Assembly: GCA_902529515.1 (NCBI GenBank)
Contig: CABZWX010000010.1
Location: 1-45,475, forward strand
Direction of reading: 5' to 3'
Origin: an uncultured SAR116 cluster alpha proteobacterium
GTDB taxonomy: Bacteria > Pseudomonadota > Alphaproteobacteria > Puniceispirillales > Marisalimonadaceae
Length of the DNA stretch: 45,475 nt
Positions 1-10,448 of the stretch are shown here, piece after piece. Numbering within the stretch: the first letter of the stretch is position 1; each line of letters begins with the position of its first letter. Under the pieces are notes generated by a model. It saw only the letters and a list, made by a program, of their open reading frames with translations, had not been told where the DNA came from and did no database searches. Made by a program: the position numbers and the translations under genes.

Positions 1-1198
1 AATAGTTTTAGCTTATTCTGGAGGACTTGATACATCAGTTATTTTAAAGTGGTTGCAAGACAATTATCAATGTGACGTTGTAACTTTCACAGCCGATATT
101 GGTCAAGGTGAAGAAGTAGAGCCTGCAAGGAGAAAAGCTGAATTTTTAGGTGTAAAAGAAATTTTCATTGATGATTTAAAAGAAACATTTGTCAAAGATT
201 TTGTTTTTCCTATGTTTAGAGCAAATGCTTTATATGAGGGCATTTATCTACTAGGCACATCTATAGCCAGACCGCTAATTGCTAAAAGACAAATTGAAAT
301 TGCTAATTTAACAGGTTCTGATGCTGTATCACATGGAGCTACAGGTAAAGGAAATGATCAAGTAAGATTTGAATTGGGTTACTACAGTTTAAAACCAAAT
401 ATCAAAGTAATTTCCCCCTGGAGAGAATGGAACCTATCCAGTAGAACAAACCTGATTAAATATGCAGAAGAAAATCAAATAAAAGTTCCTAAAGATAAAA
501 GAGGTGAAGCACCTTTTAGTGTTGACGCAAACTTATTACACATATCAGCTGAAGGAAAAATTTTAGAAGATCCTTGGGTTGAACCCGAAGAGTTTGTTTA
601 CTCCAGAACTAAGTCACCGTTTGACGCTCCAAACAAACCAACAGAAATCACATTAGAGTTTTTGAATGGTGATCCAGTAAGTTTAAATGGTAAAGATTTG
701 TCTCCAGCCAAAATGTTACATCATTTGAATATATTAGGAGGAGAAAATGGCATAGGAAGAATAGATTTAGTTGAAAATAGATTTGTTGGAATGAAATCCA
801 GAGGTGTTTATGAAACACCCGGTGGTACAATTCTCTTCCATATGCGAAGAGCAATCGAGTCTATAACTTTAGACAGAGGTGCTGCACATCTCAAAGATGA
901 GTTAATGCCAAAATATGCTTCTTTAATATATAATGGTTTCTGGTTTTCTCCTGAAAGAGAAATGTTACAATCAGCAATTGATAAATCTCAGAAAAATGTA
1001 TCTGGTACTGTGCGAGCAAAACTTTACAAAGGGAACGTTATAATTACTGGTAGAAAATCACCATTTTCTTTATATAGAGAGAGCTTAGTAACCTTTGAAG
1101 AAGGAACAGCTGATTATAATCATTCAGATGCAGAAGGTTTCATTAAATTGAATGCTCTTAGACTTAGAGTTAAAAAAATGATTGAGAACTCTAAATAA
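1..1198 (+). CDS. argG: argininosuccinate synthase, 5' end cut by window edge
   Basis: Joins citrulline and aspartate with ATP to give argininosuccinate, the next-to-last step of arginine synthesis, in the cytosol. The reading frame is open from base 2 and gives 398 residues; family members are about 400 long, so only some three residues are missing. Residues 4-12 of the fragment read AYSGGLDTS, the N-type ATP pyrophosphatase loop. The block [15 protein letters not shown] near residue 110 is the conserved citrulline/aspartate-binding region. An internal TTG at 53 would be a false start because it would remove the ATP loop. It is not adjacent to argF and argD, which lie about 14 kb away on the other strand, so the arginine genes are scattered. 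It ends 4 nt before the convergent small gene. Confidence 0.97.
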   Translation, partial: IVLAYSGGLDTSVILKWLQDNYQCDVVTFTADIGQGEEVEPARRKAEFLGVKEIFIDDLKETFVKDFVFPMFRANALYEGIYLLGTSIARPLIAKRQIEIANLTGSDAVSHGATGKGNDQVRFELGYYSLKPNIKVISPWREWNLSSRTNLIKYAEENQIKVPKDKRGEAPFSVDANLLHISAEGKILEDPWVEPEEFVYSRTKSPFDAPNKPTEITLEFLNGDPVSLNGKDLSPAKMLHHLNILGGENGIGRIDLVENRFVGMKSRGVYETPGGTILFHMRRAIESITLDRGAAHLKDELMPKYASLIYNGFWFSPEREMLQSAIDKSQKNVSGTVRAKLYKGNVIITGRKSPFSLYRESLVTFEEGTADYNHSDAEGFIKLNALRLRVKKMIENSK

Positions 1199-1202
1199 AA
1201 GA

Positions 1203-1430
1203 TTATTTAATACAAACTGGACCTACTGAACCATCCTTGGAAACTTGTTTTAATACAACCTTACCATTTTGAGCTAATACGTAACTATCTTTTAATTTGC
1301 CAGATAAACAGTCTTTTGGTTTTACAAAACTATATTTAATTGGACCAGATTTAGAGGCCTCAACTAGGAATTCTTTAACATGTGGTTGTTCAAGGGCTAG
1401 TACTGAATAAAGTGCTATAAATAATATCAT
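1203..1430 (-). CDS. small exported hypothetical protein (75 aa)
   Basis: I do not recognise this family. The product has a short hydrophobic N-terminus (MILFIALYSVLALE) that resembles a signal peptide but lacks the usual positive charge at the start. The rest is lysine-rich, with two cysteines at about residues 41 and 73 that could form a disulfide in the periplasm (inference). A good ribosome site, AGGAG, lies about 7 nt before the ATG, and a TATAAT-like box lies just upstream of it, which supports a real gene. It is convergent with argG (4 nt apart) and divergent from the oxidoreductase gene. Export is inferred from the N-terminus only. Confidence 0.6.
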   Translation of the reverse strand: MILFIALYSVLALEQPHVKEFLVEASKSGPIKYSFVKPKDCLSGKLKDSYVLAQNGKVVLKQVSKDGSVGPVCIK

Positions 1431-1534
1431 TTTGTTTCTCCTCTTTTATATTATAGCTTATTTCATTATTAAATGGCTATAGTTTGACAAAATAAGACGG
1501 AATTTTGGCAATTAGATTAATTTAGGAGATAAAA

Positions 1535-2548
1535 GTGAAAAAAAAATTTTTAAACATACCAAAAAACATGCAAGCTATAGAAATAGAAGAATTTGGGAAA
1601 GCTGATAATCTTAAACTTTGCGTTAGACCAACTCCTCAAATTTCCAATAATCAAATTTTAATTAAAGTATCTTTTGCTGGTGTTAATAGACCAGATATTT
1701 TGCAAAGACAAGGTAATTATAAAGTTCCTGAAGATGCATCAGACTTACCTGGTTTAGAAGTTTCTGGGATAGTGGTTGAAAAAAAAGGTCCAAATGTAAA
1801 ATTTGATGTTGGTGATAAAGTTTGCGCTCTTTGTCATGGTGGTGGATATGCCGAATATGTTGCTGTAGACGAGGGTCACTGTATGCCATTACCTAAGAGC
1901 TATTCGATGGCAGAAGCAGCATGTATACCAGAAACTTTTATAACAGTTTGGAGCAATTTATTTATGAGAGGGAAATTACAAAAGAATGAAAAAGTCCTAA
2001 TTCATGGTGGTGCAAGTGGTATAGGTACAACTGCAATTCAATTAGCTAAACACTTTGGTGCTAAAATTTATGCAACAGCTGGAAGTGATGAAAAGTGTCA
2101 CGTCGTTGAAAAACTAGGAGCTATAAAATGTTTTAACTATAAAACAAAAGAATTTGAGAAAGAGATAAATCATCTTACAAATAAACAGGGTGTAGATGTG
2201 ATATTGGATATGGTTGCAGGATCCTATGTTTCAAGAAATTTAAAATGCTTAAGTATTAATGGAAGACTAGTTATTATCGCCGTCCAAGGTGGTATTAAGG
2301 ATGAAGTTAATTTTGCAAATATCATGATAAAAAGACAAACAATAACTGGATCAACATTGAGACCTCAACCATCAATAAAAAAAACAGAATACGTAAATAG
2401 TTTATTTAAAAATGCTTGGGAATATTTAGACAAAGGTAAAATTAAACCAATAATTCAAAAAGAATTTCTATTACGCGATGCTAGTGAAGCACATAAGGCT
2501 CTTGAAAAAGGAGATCATATTGGAAAATTTATTATGAAAGTTTCATAA
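1535..2548 (+). CDS. NAD(P)H quinone oxidoreductase, PIG3/TED2-like
   Basis: A 337-residue medium-chain dehydrogenase/reductase of the zinc-free quinone oxidoreductase branch. It probably reduces quinones or reactive carbonyls with NADPH. The N-terminal GroES-like domain carries GVNRPDILQRQGNY (residues 49-62), a signature of the PIG3 group. The nucleotide-binding fold has GGASGIG at about 158-164 followed by an acidic/serine loop. Catalytic and structural zinc cysteine sets are absent. The start is GTG at 1535, chosen because TTAGGAGAT sits about 6 nt upstream; an ATG at 1568 gives a shorter but possible N-terminus (MQAIEIEEFG). The gene runs into prpE tail to tail with 8 nt between. The true substrate is not known. 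Confidence 0.85.
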   Translation: MKKKFLNIPKNMQAIEIEEFGKADNLKLCVRPTPQISNNQILIKVSFAGVNRPDILQRQGNYKVPEDASDLPGLEVSGIVVEKKGPNVKFDVGDKVCALCHGGGYAEYVAVDEGHCMPLPKSYSMAEAACIPETFITVWSNLFMRGKLQKNEKVLIHGGASGIGTTAIQLAKHFGAKIYATAGSDEKCHVVEKLGAIKCFNYKTKEFEKEINHLTNKQGVDVILDMVAGSYVSRNLKCLSINGRLVIIAVQGGIKDEVNFANIMIKRQTITGSTLRPQPSIKKTEYVNSLFKNAWEYLDKGKIKPIIQKEFLLRDASEAHKALEKGDHIGKFIMKVS

Positions 2549-2556
2549 AGTTAAAA

Positions 2557-4443
2557 TTAATAGCCTAATGGTTTTAAGGCTTGTTCAATTTCTTTAAAAA
2601 CTTGTGGATTATCTACTGTGGCAGGCATTTCCCATTCAACTTTATCAGCTATTTTTCTTATAGTGGCTCTTAAAATTTTTCCTGATCTAGTCTTTGGAAG
2701 AGCTGAAACAACAGCCACTGATTTAAATGCAGCAACTGGCCCTATTTCATTTCGAACTAAATCTACAACTTCTTTACACACATCCTCATGAGTTTTATTA
2801 CATCCTTTATTCAAGCATATTAATCCTAAAGGAACTTGTCCTTTTAAATCATCTGAAACACCAACAACTGCGCATTCAGCTACGTCTACATGATTAGATA
2901 AAGTTTCTTCCATTGCGCCTGTTGAAAGCCTATGACCTGCAACATTTATTACATCATCAGTTCTCGACATAATGTATAAATAACCATCTTCGTCTTGATA
3001 ACCTGCGTCTCCTGTTTCATAAAAACCTTCAAAAGTTGATAAATAAGCCTCTATAAATCTGTCATTTGCATTCCACAAACTAGGTAAAGATCCTGGTGGC
3101 AAAGGTAATTTTATTGAAATTGCTCCTAATTTTCCTTTTGGAACCTCATTGCCATCTTCTGACAAAACCCTTACATCATATCCTGGCATAGCTAAAGTTG
3201 GAGAACCAGTTTTAATTGGAAGAGATTCTATACCTAAAGGGTTTGCTGCAACAGGCCATCCAGTTTCAGTTTGCCACCAGTGATCAATTATAGGAACTTC
3301 TAATTTTCTTTCCAGCCACAACACCGTATCAGGATCAGCTCTTTCTCCAGCAAGAAATAGAGACTGCAAGGATGTTAAATCAAATTTTTTAATAAACTTA
3401 CCATTTGGGTCATCTCTCTTAACAGCTCTAAGAGCTGTTGGAGCTGTAAATAACACCTTGACCTTATATTCAGAAATAATTCTCCAAAATGTCCCAGCAT
3501 CTGGTGTCCCAACAGGTTTCCCTTCAAATAAAATCGTCGTGCAACCATGAAGCAAAGGTGCATAAACGATATAAGAATGACCAACTACCCATCCAATATC
3601 CGACGCAGCCCAATAAACATCCCCAGGTTCTACATTATAAATATTTTTCATTGACCATTTTAAAGATACCGCATGTCCTCCATTATCCCTAATAACTCCT
3701 TTCGGGTTTCCAGTTGTTCCTGATGTATATAAAATATACAAAGGGTCGTTTGCTTGAACTTCAACAGGATCAGTCAATGAAACATCTTTAATAACCTCAT
3801 TCCAATCTATATCTTGGTCTGGAATAAGCTTAACATTTAAGGCTTCACGTTGATAAATTATACATCTTTCCACTTTATGACTGGCAATTTTAATTGCGTC
3901 GTCAAGTAAGGGTTTATATTCAACAATTCTATTTGGCTCATGACCGCACGATGCAGACACTATTATTTTTGGCTTACAATCATCAATTCTTACAGCTAAT
4001 TCATTTGAAGCAAAACCACCAAATACTACAGAGTGAATTGCTCCTAGTCTTGAACAAGCTAGCATGGCCACCAACGCTTCAGGTATCATTGGCATATAAA
4101 TGATTACACGATCCCCCTTTAGAACACCTAATTTTTTAAGTGCTCCTGCAAAAATGGAAACTTGATATTTAAGTTCTGAATAGGTAATTTTCTTTTTTGT
4201 GTTTGTGACAGGGCTATCATACAATATTGCATCTTGTTCTCCTCTCCCATTTATAACATGTCTGTCGATAGCATTGAAACATGTGTTTAAACTCCCATCT
4301 GGATACCATTTATAAAATGGTTTGTTATCATCATCTAATATCTTTCTAGGATTTTTTTCCCAATCAATATTTTCAGATTGTTCTTTCCAAAATGTTTTTG
4401 GGTCTTTTTGCCAATTATCATAAATTTTTTTGTAATTTCCCAA
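2557..4443 (-). CDS. prpE: propionyl-CoA synthetase (AMP-forming)
   Basis: Activates propionate to propionyl-CoA through an acyl-adenylate. The 628-residue product has the full acetyl-CoA-synthetase-type fold: an N-terminal ACAS domain, the ATP loop YTSGTTGNPKG near residue 240, the hinge region SRTDDVINVAGHR, and the C-terminal LPKTRSGK whose lysine (about 589) is the usual acetylation site. The segment SASCGHEPNRIVEYKPLLD is typical of PrpE/ACSS3 rather than Acs. I place the start at TTG 4443, with AGG five bases upstream; a TTG at 4470 has the ribosome site inside its own coding sequence and is unlikely. Last gene of the pccB-pccA-mcm-prpE run, 27 nt after mcm. This context supports propionate over acetate as substrate. 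Confidence 0.92.
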   Translation of the reverse strand: MGNYKKIYDNWQKDPKTFWKEQSENIDWEKNPRKILDDDNKPFYKWYPDGSLNTCFNAIDRHVINGRGEQDAILYDSPVTNTKKKITYSELKYQVSIFAGALKKLGVLKGDRVIIYMPMIPEALVAMLACSRLGAIHSVVFGGFASNELAVRIDDCKPKIIVSASCGHEPNRIVEYKPLLDDAIKIASHKVERCIIYQREALNVKLIPDQDIDWNEVIKDVSLTDPVEVQANDPLYILYTSGTTGNPKGVIRDNGGHAVSLKWSMKNIYNVEPGDVYWAASDIGWVVGHSYIVYAPLLHGCTTILFEGKPVGTPDAGTFWRIISEYKVKVLFTAPTALRAVKRDDPNGKFIKKFDLTSLQSLFLAGERADPDTVLWLERKLEVPIIDHWWQTETGWPVAANPLGIESLPIKTGSPTLAMPGYDVRVLSEDGNEVPKGKLGAISIKLPLPPGSLPSLWNANDRFIEAYLSTFEGFYETGDAGYQDEDGYLYIMSRTDDVINVAGHRLSTGAMEETLSNHVDVAECAVVGVSDDLKGQVPLGLICLNKGCNKTHEDVCKEVVDLVRNEIGPVAAFKSVAVVSALPKTRSGKILRATIRKIADKVEWEMPATVDNPQVFKEIEQALKPLGY

Positions 4444-4447
4444 ATTT

Positions 4448-4459
4448 ACCTCCCCCCCC
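4448..4459 (-). promoter_or_regulatory. prpE ribosome binding site with an 8-G run
   Basis: On the minus strand eight consecutive G residues run straight into AGGT and then, four bases later, the TTG start of prpE. The run is part of, or directly next to, the Shine-Dalgarno sequence. In such an A+T-rich sequence an 8-G homopolymer is conspicuous. It decides the choice of the start codon at 4443. Confidence 0.6.
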
Positions 4460-4470
4460 AAAAATAACAA

Positions 4471-6645
4471 TTATTTCGTTCTAGCTTTTCTAAAATTATG
4501 CATTCTCATTAATTGTTCGGCAGCTTTATTTATAGTTGTTGATGCAGCATCAGGAATAGGTGTGCCAGGTCCAAAGATAGCAGAAACACCAGCATCATAT
4601 AAAAATTGATAATCTTGTGCAGGGATTACACCACCACAAACTACAAGAATATCATCAGCTTGTCTTTTTTTAAGTTCATCTATTAATTCAGGTATCAATG
4701 TTTTATGACCCGCTGCCAGAGAGGATATACCAATGACGTGCACACCTAAATCTATAGCAAGATCAACAGCCTCTTTAGGTGTTTGAAACAAAGTACCAAT
4801 CGTGACTGAGAAACCAATGTCAGTAAAAGCAGATGCAATTACTTTTGCACCTCTGTCATGACCATCTTGTCCAAGTTTAGCCATAAAGATTTTTGGATTT
4901 TCACCTGCAATATTTTTAAAATTAGATAGAGCGATATCCACCTTTTTAAAGTCTTCTTGATTTTGATAAGTACTCTTGTATACATCTTTAATTATATCTT
5001 GCTTTACTCCATAACGACTATAGACTTCTTCTAGAGCATAAGACACTTCACCAACTGTTGCTCTTGCTTTAATTGCAGCAATTGTCAAATCCAACAAGTT
5101 ACCTTTATTTTCTATTGCAGCTTCTTTTAATTTTTGTAATGCTTTTTTTACTTCTTTTGAATCTCTACCTTTTTTTATTTGATTTAATTTCTTAATTTGT
5201 TCTTCACGAACCGCTTTATTATCGATATTTAGAACATCAACATTTTCATTTTGATCTGACTTGTATTTATTTACTCCTACAATAACTTGTTCTCCAGAAT
5301 CAATTTTTGCTTGACGTTTTGTTGCAGAAATTTCTATTTCTGATTTTGGAAAACCATTAATTACAGCTACCGTCATACCTCCCATTTCTTCAATTTTTTC
5401 AATTAGTTTATTAGATTTATCAATTAATTCTTTTGTTAAATTCTCAACAAAATAACTGCCAGCTAGCGGATCCACTGTATCTGTAATACCTGTTTCATGT
5501 TGTAGAATTAGTTGGGTGTTTCTGGCTATTTTAGCAGAAAAATCAGTGGGTAAACCTATTGCTTCATCAAATGAATTTGTATGCAAAGATTGCGTACCTC
5601 CTAGAGTAGCGGCCAATGCTTCAATAGTAGTTCTAATTATATTATTATAAGGATCTTGCTCTTGTAAACTTGCCCCAGAAGTTTGACAATGGGTTCTCAG
5701 CATTTGTGATTTTGGATTTTGGCAATTAAACAACTTTTTTGTCCATTGTGACCATAAATATCTCGCTGCTCTCAATTTTGCAGCTTCCATAAAAAAATTC
5801 ATTCCTATAGCAAAGAAAAAGGATAATCTAGGTGCAAAATCATCAACCAATAACCCACTTTTTGTTGCTGCTCTTATATATTCTAATCCATCTGCAATGG
5901 TAAAAGCTAATTCTTGAACAAGAGTGGCACCTGCCTCCTGCATATGATACCCTGAAATAGATATAGAATTAAATTTTGGCATTTCTTTTGATGTAAAATT
6001 AATAATATCAGAGACAATTCTCATAGACGGTTCTGGAGGGTAAATATAAGTGTTCCTAACCATAAATTCTTTAAGTATGTCATTCTGTATAGTTCCACTA
6101 AGTTCTTTTGTACTTACACCTTGTTCTTGAGCCGCAACTATATAACCTGCTAAAACAGGAAGAACTGCTCCATTCATTGTCATTGATACAGACATTTTAT
6201 CAAGAGGGATACCATCAAAAAGAATTTTCATATCCTCTACGCTATCTATAGCAACACCAGCTTTGCCTACATCTCCATATACTCTCTCATGATCTGAATC
6301 GTAGCCCCTGTGAGTTGCCAAATCAAAAGCAACTGACAAACCTTTTTGTCCAGAGGCCAGATTTTTTTTATAAAATTTATTCGACTCCTTAGCTGTTGAA
6401 AAACCAGCATATTGCCGAATTGTCCAAGGTCTGCCAGTATACATTGTAGCTTTTGGACCTCTTAAAAATGGCGGTTCACCAGGATAACTGTCAAGATGAC
6501 TAATATTTTCATAGTCTGCAGAAGTGTATAATGGCTTTATATTAATGCCTTCTGGTGTGTTAATGTAGATATCATTAACATTTGTAGTTTTTAACTCTTT
6601 ACTAGCGTTTTTCTTCCAGTTTTCTAGATTATCTTTTTTCTCCAT
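4471..6645 (-). CDS. mcm: methylmalonyl-CoA mutase, single-chain form
   Basis: Adenosylcobalamin enzyme that rearranges (R)-methylmalonyl-CoA to succinyl-CoA. At 724 residues it is the fused large-subunit type. The N-terminal catalytic barrel contains [11 protein letters not shown] and [16 protein letters not shown], typical of this mutase. The C-terminal B12 domain carries DGHDRG with the cobalt-ligating histidine at about residue 596, followed by GISSLAAGH and CGGVIP. Second to last gene of the propionate operon, 24 nt after pccA and 27 nt before prpE. The G-protein chaperone MeaB, often next to this gene, is not in the window. No cobalamin riboswitch is visible. Nothing suggests truncation. 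Confidence 0.97.
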   Translation of the reverse strand: MEKKDNLENWKKNASKELKTTNVNDIYINTPEGINIKPLYTSADYENISHLDSYPGEPPFLRGPKATMYTGRPWTIRQYAGFSTAKESNKFYKKNLASGQKGLSVAFDLATHRGYDSDHERVYGDVGKAGVAIDSVEDMKILFDGIPLDKMSVSMTMNGAVLPVLAGYIVAAQEQGVSTKELSGTIQNDILKEFMVRNTYIYPPEPSMRIVSDIINFTSKEMPKFNSISISGYHMQEAGATLVQELAFTIADGLEYIRAATKSGLLVDDFAPRLSFFFAIGMNFFMEAAKLRAARYLWSQWTKKLFNCQNPKSQMLRTHCQTSGASLQEQDPYNNIIRTTIEALAATLGGTQSLHTNSFDEAIGLPTDFSAKIARNTQLILQHETGITDTVDPLAGSYFVENLTKELIDKSNKLIEKIEEMGGMTVAVINGFPKSEIEISATKRQAKIDSGEQVIVGVNKYKSDQNENVDVLNIDNKAVREEQIKKLNQIKKGRDSKEVKKALQKLKEAAIENKGNLLDLTIAAIKARATVGEVSYALEEVYSRYGVKQDIIKDVYKSTYQNQEDFKKVDIALSNFKNIAGENPKIFMAKLGQDGHDRGAKVIASAFTDIGFSVTIGTLFQTPKEAVDLAIDLGVHVIGISSLAAGHKTLIPELIDELKKRQADDILVVCGGVIPAQDYQFLYDAGVSAIFGPGTPIPDAASTTINKAAEQLMRMHNFRKARTK

Positions 6646-6669
6646 ACAAATCTCTTACTTTTATAATTT

Positions 6670-8739
6670 TTATTTAAATGCAAACTCCATAATGACTTGA
6701 TCAACAGATAACGTGTCACCTTCTTTATAATTCATTTTTTTAATAATGCATTGTTTTGGGGCAACTAATGTATTTTCCATTTTCATTGCTTCTACAACAC
6801 ATAAGGATTGCCCTTCTTCAATAATTTGATTTTCTTTAACTAATATTTTAATTAATTTTCCTGGCATTGGGCAAATTAATAGATTTGATTTATCTAAGTT
6901 TTTTATTGGTTTCATATATTTATGATAATCAGCTACGTGTTTTGGAAACACGTTTGCCAACATTGTAATTCCTCTATATTGAAAATGGATATTGTTATTT
7001 TTGTTATTTAATCTACATTGAATATTTTGAGGGTCATTTGATGGATCTTGTGAGTTTATTTTGAATGTAACTAATTTTTTAATAAAATCTTGGTGTACTT
7101 CAATTGTAAAAAAATCATTATACAGACCTTTTGTTATTTGATTGTACATAGGCTTAATACAAACAAAAGGCAAATTTAAATTATCTTTATTGATCATATA
7201 TTTCAATTTTGAAGGATTTTGAAAGGATTGCTTGTAATGAAGATAAACTTCCCACTCATCAGAAATCTGATCATTTTCAAAAATTTCAAAATTTTTTGAT
7301 ATTTCACAGATATGATATGCTAAAACTAGAGATCCTATGGTCAATTCCAATTCCTTGTTTGGAATTATTCCTTGAAATCCTTCTATAAATTCTTCGTCTA
7401 TAAATGCAGTGTTTATATTACCAGATTTAAATCTTTTATTTGCTAAAATGGCTGAAAGAAAGGATATATTATGATCTATCCCCTCAAGTAAAAAGTTATC
7501 TAAGGCAGTTTCCATTCTATTAATGGATAAATCACGTGTTTTGCCCCAAGAACATAATTTTGCAATCATAGGATCATAGAACATTGATACCTCATCACCT
7601 TCTCTAACTCCAGTATCATTTCTAGTAATTGTGCCATCCGAATGCAGCATTTCTTTAGGTGGATTATATTTAGTCAATCTTCCAATCGAGGGTAGAAAAT
7701 TTTTATAGGGATTTTCTGCATATATTCTAGTTTCAATTGCTGAACCATTTAAACGAACATCATTTTGGGTAATTTCTAGTTTTTTTCCATATGCTATGTT
7801 AATCATTTGCTCTACTAAATCTATCCCTGTGATTAATTCAGTAACAGGGTGCTCAACTTGAAGACGCGTGTTCATCTCTAAAAAATAAAAATTTTTATCT
7901 TTATCAACTATAAATTCAACTGTACCAGCACTACTATAATTAACTTTTTTTGACAATTGAACGGCTTGATCACCCATCTGTTTTCTTGTTTGTGTATCTA
8001 AAAAAGGTGAAGGAGCCTCTTCAATGACCTTTTGATTTCTTCTTTGAATAGAACATTCTCTCTCACCTAAATAAATTACATTGCCAAAATTATCTGCTAA
8101 TATTTGTATTTCAATATGTCTTGGTTCAGTGATAAATTTTTCTATAAAAATACGTTTGTCACCAAAACTCTTAAGAGCCTCACTTGAAGCTCTTTCAAAA
8201 TTATCTTCAACCTGATCCCTTGAAAATGCAATTCTCATACCTTTGCCACCGCCACCAGCACTAGCCTTTATCATTACCGGATAGCCTATTTCATCTGCAA
8301 TCTTTATTGCTTCATTTTTATTTTTTATTATTCCAATATGACCGGGAACGGTATTAACATTTGCTGACCTTGCAATTTTTTTAGATTCAATCTTATCACC
8401 CATTGATGCTATTGCTAATTTTGAAGGTCCAATAAAAGTAATTCCAGCTTTACGTAAAGCTTCCGGAAAACTTGAGTTTTCGGATAAAAATCCATACCCT
8501 GGATGTAAGGCATCACATTTATTTTCTTTACACGCTTTTATTATCAAATCGGCTTTAAGATAACTCTCTGAAGCGGGAGATTCCCCTAAGTAAACTGCTT
8601 CATCTGCTAAACGAACATGTTCTGCATACCTGTCAGAATCTGAAAAAACTGCAACAGTTTTAATCTTCATTTTTTTTGCAGTTTTGATTATTCTACAGGC
8701 TATTTCTCCACGATTTGCAATTAAGATTTTTTTAAACAT
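6670..8739 (-). CDS. pccA: propionyl-CoA carboxylase alpha subunit (biotin carboxylase plus biotin carrier)
   Basis: Carboxylates biotin with ATP and bicarbonate and carries it to PccB. The 689-residue chain starts with the biotin carboxylase domain (MFKKILIANRGEIACRI), has the glycine-rich ATP-grasp loop KASAGGGGKGMRIA and the EMNTRLQVEHPVTE catalytic block near residue 290. A poorly conserved middle part matches the BT linker domain of PccA. The carrier domain is at the end, with the biotin lysine in AMKMEN at about residue 653. It lies 18 nt downstream of pccB. The combination of BT domain, length and neighbours separates it from acetyl-CoA or methylcrotonyl-CoA carboxylase. Confidence 0.96.
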   Translation of the reverse strand: MFKKILIANRGEIACRIIKTAKKMKIKTVAVFSDSDRYAEHVRLADEAVYLGESPASESYLKADLIIKACKENKCDALHPGYGFLSENSSFPEALRKAGITFIGPSKLAIASMGDKIESKKIARSANVNTVPGHIGIIKNKNEAIKIADEIGYPVMIKASAGGGGKGMRIAFSRDQVEDNFERASSEALKSFGDKRIFIEKFITEPRHIEIQILADNFGNVIYLGERECSIQRRNQKVIEEAPSPFLDTQTRKQMGDQAVQLSKKVNYSSAGTVEFIVDKDKNFYFLEMNTRLQVEHPVTELITGIDLVEQMINIAYGKKLEITQNDVRLNGSAIETRIYAENPYKNFLPSIGRLTKYNPPKEMLHSDGTITRNDTGVREGDEVSMFYDPMIAKLCSWGKTRDLSINRMETALDNFLLEGIDHNISFLSAILANKRFKSGNINTAFIDEEFIEGFQGIIPNKELELTIGSLVLAYHICEISKNFEIFENDQISDEWEVYLHYKQSFQNPSKLKYMINKDNLNLPFVCIKPMYNQITKGLYNDFFTIEVHQDFIKKLVTFKINSQDPSNDPQNIQCRLNNKNNNIHFQYRGITMLANVFPKHVADYHKYMKPIKNLDKSNLLICPMPGKLIKILVKENQIIEEGQSLCVVEAMKMENTLVAPKQCIIKKMNYKEGDTLSVDQVIMEFAFK

Positions 8740-8757
8740 TATATACTTCTATTATTA

Positions 8758-10302
8758 TTAAAGCGGAATATTTCCAAATTTTTTATCTGGATTTTTTTGT
8801 GTCTTATTTTTTAATTTAGAAAATGCTTGTATTAACCTAAATCTGGAATTGCTAGGTATAATAACATCATCTAAAAAACCCCTTTCTGCAGCTATAAATG
8901 GATTTGCGAACCTTTCCTCATATTCTAATGTTCTAGTTTCTATTTTTTTTGAGTCATTTAGTTCATTTCGGAAAAGAATTTCTACTGCTCCTTTTGCTCC
9001 CATTACTGCAATTTCAGCAGTAGGCCAGGCATAGTTAGCATCCCCTCTTAAGTGTTTTGAGCTCATGACATCATATGCTCCACCATATGCCTTTCTAGTA
9101 ATAAGAGTAACCTTTGGTGTTGTGGCTTCTGCATATGCAAATAAAAGTTTTGCTCCATGCTTAATTATACCACCATACTCTTGAGCAGTTCCTGGCATAA
9201 AACCAGGTACATCTACTAATGTAAGTATGGGAATATTGAATGCGTCACAAAATCTTACAAATCTTGCAGCTTTTCTACTAGAATCATTGTCCAAACAACC
9301 TGCTAAAACCATAGGTTGATTTGCTACAACCCCAATAGTTTGGCCATCTAACCTTATAAAACCAATAAGGATATTTTTTGCAAAATTTTCTTGCAACTCA
9401 AAGAAATCATATTCATCAGCTACTGATACAATAAGTTCTTTCATATCATACGGTAAGTTTGGATTTTCAGGTATCAAAGTATCTAATGCTAAAGAAATTC
9501 TTTTTTTTGGGTCATCAGTTTTTCTTTTTAGATATTTATATTCATTACTAGATGGCAAAAAACTGAGAAATTTTCTTAATACATTTAGAGCTTCAATATC
9601 ATTATTAAATGATCCGTCTGCTACTGAAGAAATTGTTGTGTGAGTTTCAGATCCACCAAGTTCTTCAGCGGTTACTTCTTCAGAAGTGACAGTCTTAACT
9701 ACTTCAGGGCCTGTGACAAACATGTAACTTGTTTCTTTGACCATGAATGTGAAATCCGTCATAGCTGGAGAGTAAACGGCTCCTCCAGCACACGGTCCCA
9801 TGATCATAGAAATTTGTGGGACTACACCAGAAGCTAGAGCATTCTGCAAAAAAACATCCGCGTAACCACCTAAAGATTCAACGCCTTCTTGGATCCTTGC
9901 TCCTCCACTATCATTCAAGCCAATGATAGGTGCTTTGTTTTGTATTGCTAGTTTCATTATTTTTACAATTTTTTTTGCATGATCTGATGACAAGGAACCA
10001 CCAAAAACGGTAAAATCCTGAGCATAAATATAAACTAATTTGCCATTAACTTTTCCAGATCCTGTGATAACACCATCACCTGGAATAGTTTTTCCATCCA
10101 TTCCAAAATCTCTTATTCGATGGATAACAAACATATCAGTTTCTTCAAATGAACCTTCATCTAAAAGGGTGTTTATTCTTTCTCTTGCAGTAAGTTTTCC
10201 AAGTGAATGTTGTTTTTCTATTCTTTTTATTCCACCACCAAGACGCGCTTTTTCTCTTCTTGACTGTAATTCAGAAATTATTTCTCTACTTGATTTCTTG
10301 AT
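8758..10302 (-). CDS. pccB: propionyl-CoA carboxylase beta subunit, apparent ATC start
   Basis: Transfers carboxyl from biotin to propionyl-CoA. Carboxyltransferase family hallmarks are present: the [18 protein letters not shown] block, [12 protein letters not shown], and [11 protein letters not shown] with [11 protein letters not shown] in the C-terminal half. The first ATG in frame (10134) gives only 458 residues and begins in the middle of a conserved region. Reading further upstream in frame restores [11 protein letters not shown] and [18 protein letters not shown], normal for PccB, for a total of about 514 residues. No ATG, GTG or TTG exists in this extension before a TGA at 10315-10317. 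An ATC at 10302 lies 7 nt after AAGGAG, ideal spacing. So either ATC is the start or one base has been lost or gained near the 5' end. Confidence 0.93.
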   Translation of the reverse strand: MKKSSREIISELQSRREKARLGGGIKRIEKQHSLGKLTARERINTLLDEGSFEETDMFVIHRIRDFGMDGKTIPGDGVITGSGKVNGKLVYIYAQDFTVFGGSLSSDHAKKIVKIMKLAIQNKAPIIGLNDSGGARIQEGVESLGGYADVFLQNALASGVVPQISMIMGPCAGGAVYSPAMTDFTFMVKETSYMFVTGPEVVKTVTSEEVTAEELGGSETHTTISSVADGSFNNDIEALNVLRKFLSFLPSSNEYKYLKRKTDDPKKRISLALDTLIPENPNLPYDMKELIVSVADEYDFFELQENFAKNILIGFIRLDGQTIGVVANQPMVLAGCLDNDSSRKAARFVRFCDAFNIPILTLVDVPGFMPGTAQEYGGIIKHGAKLLFAYAEATTPKVTLITRKAYGGAYDVMSSKHLRGDANYAWPTAEIAVMGAKGAVEILFRNELNDSKKIETRTLEYEERFANPFIAAERGFLDDVIIPSNSRFRLIQAFSKLKNKTQKNPDKKFGNIPL

Positions 10303-10315
10303 AGCATTTCTCCTT
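10300..10315 (-). promoter_or_regulatory. pccB Shine-Dalgarno and candidate ATC start codon
   Basis: On the minus strand AAGGAG (10315-10310) is followed after 7 nt by ATC (10302-10300), the first codon that can begin the conserved PccB N-terminus ([12 protein letters not shown]). An ATG at 10307-10305 is only 2 nt from the ribosome site and is out of frame; it opens a nine-codon reading frame that stops at TAA 10280-10278. Confidence 0.5.
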
Positions 10316-10448
10316 CAGAAGACACTAAAAAATAATATTTAGCAAAATTTGATAAAATTAACTAGTAATAATCAATCTATGATAATTGAAAATTATTAAA
10401 ATTAAATATAACTTGTTTAAAAAAATTTAGTTTGTTTTGGAGTATTCT

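Noticed and set aside
1484-1489. TTGACA as -35 box for the oxidoreductase gene
   Set aside because: No -10 box at 16-18 nt; nearest TAGATT is 23 nt away.
9640-9837. Reading frame on the opposite strand of pccB, and similar antisense frames inside other genes
   Set aside because: Overlap well-conserved coding sequence on the other strand, lack ribosome sites and resemble no family.
10278-10307. Nine-codon reading frame (ATG to TAA) at the 5' end of pccB
   Set aside because: Only 2 nt from the ribosome site and too short to count as a gene; kept only as part of the pccB start finding.
10382-10396. ATAATT-GAA-AATTAT inverted repeat between pccB and mce
   Set aside because: A/T-only arms of 6 bp are expected by chance in this composition.
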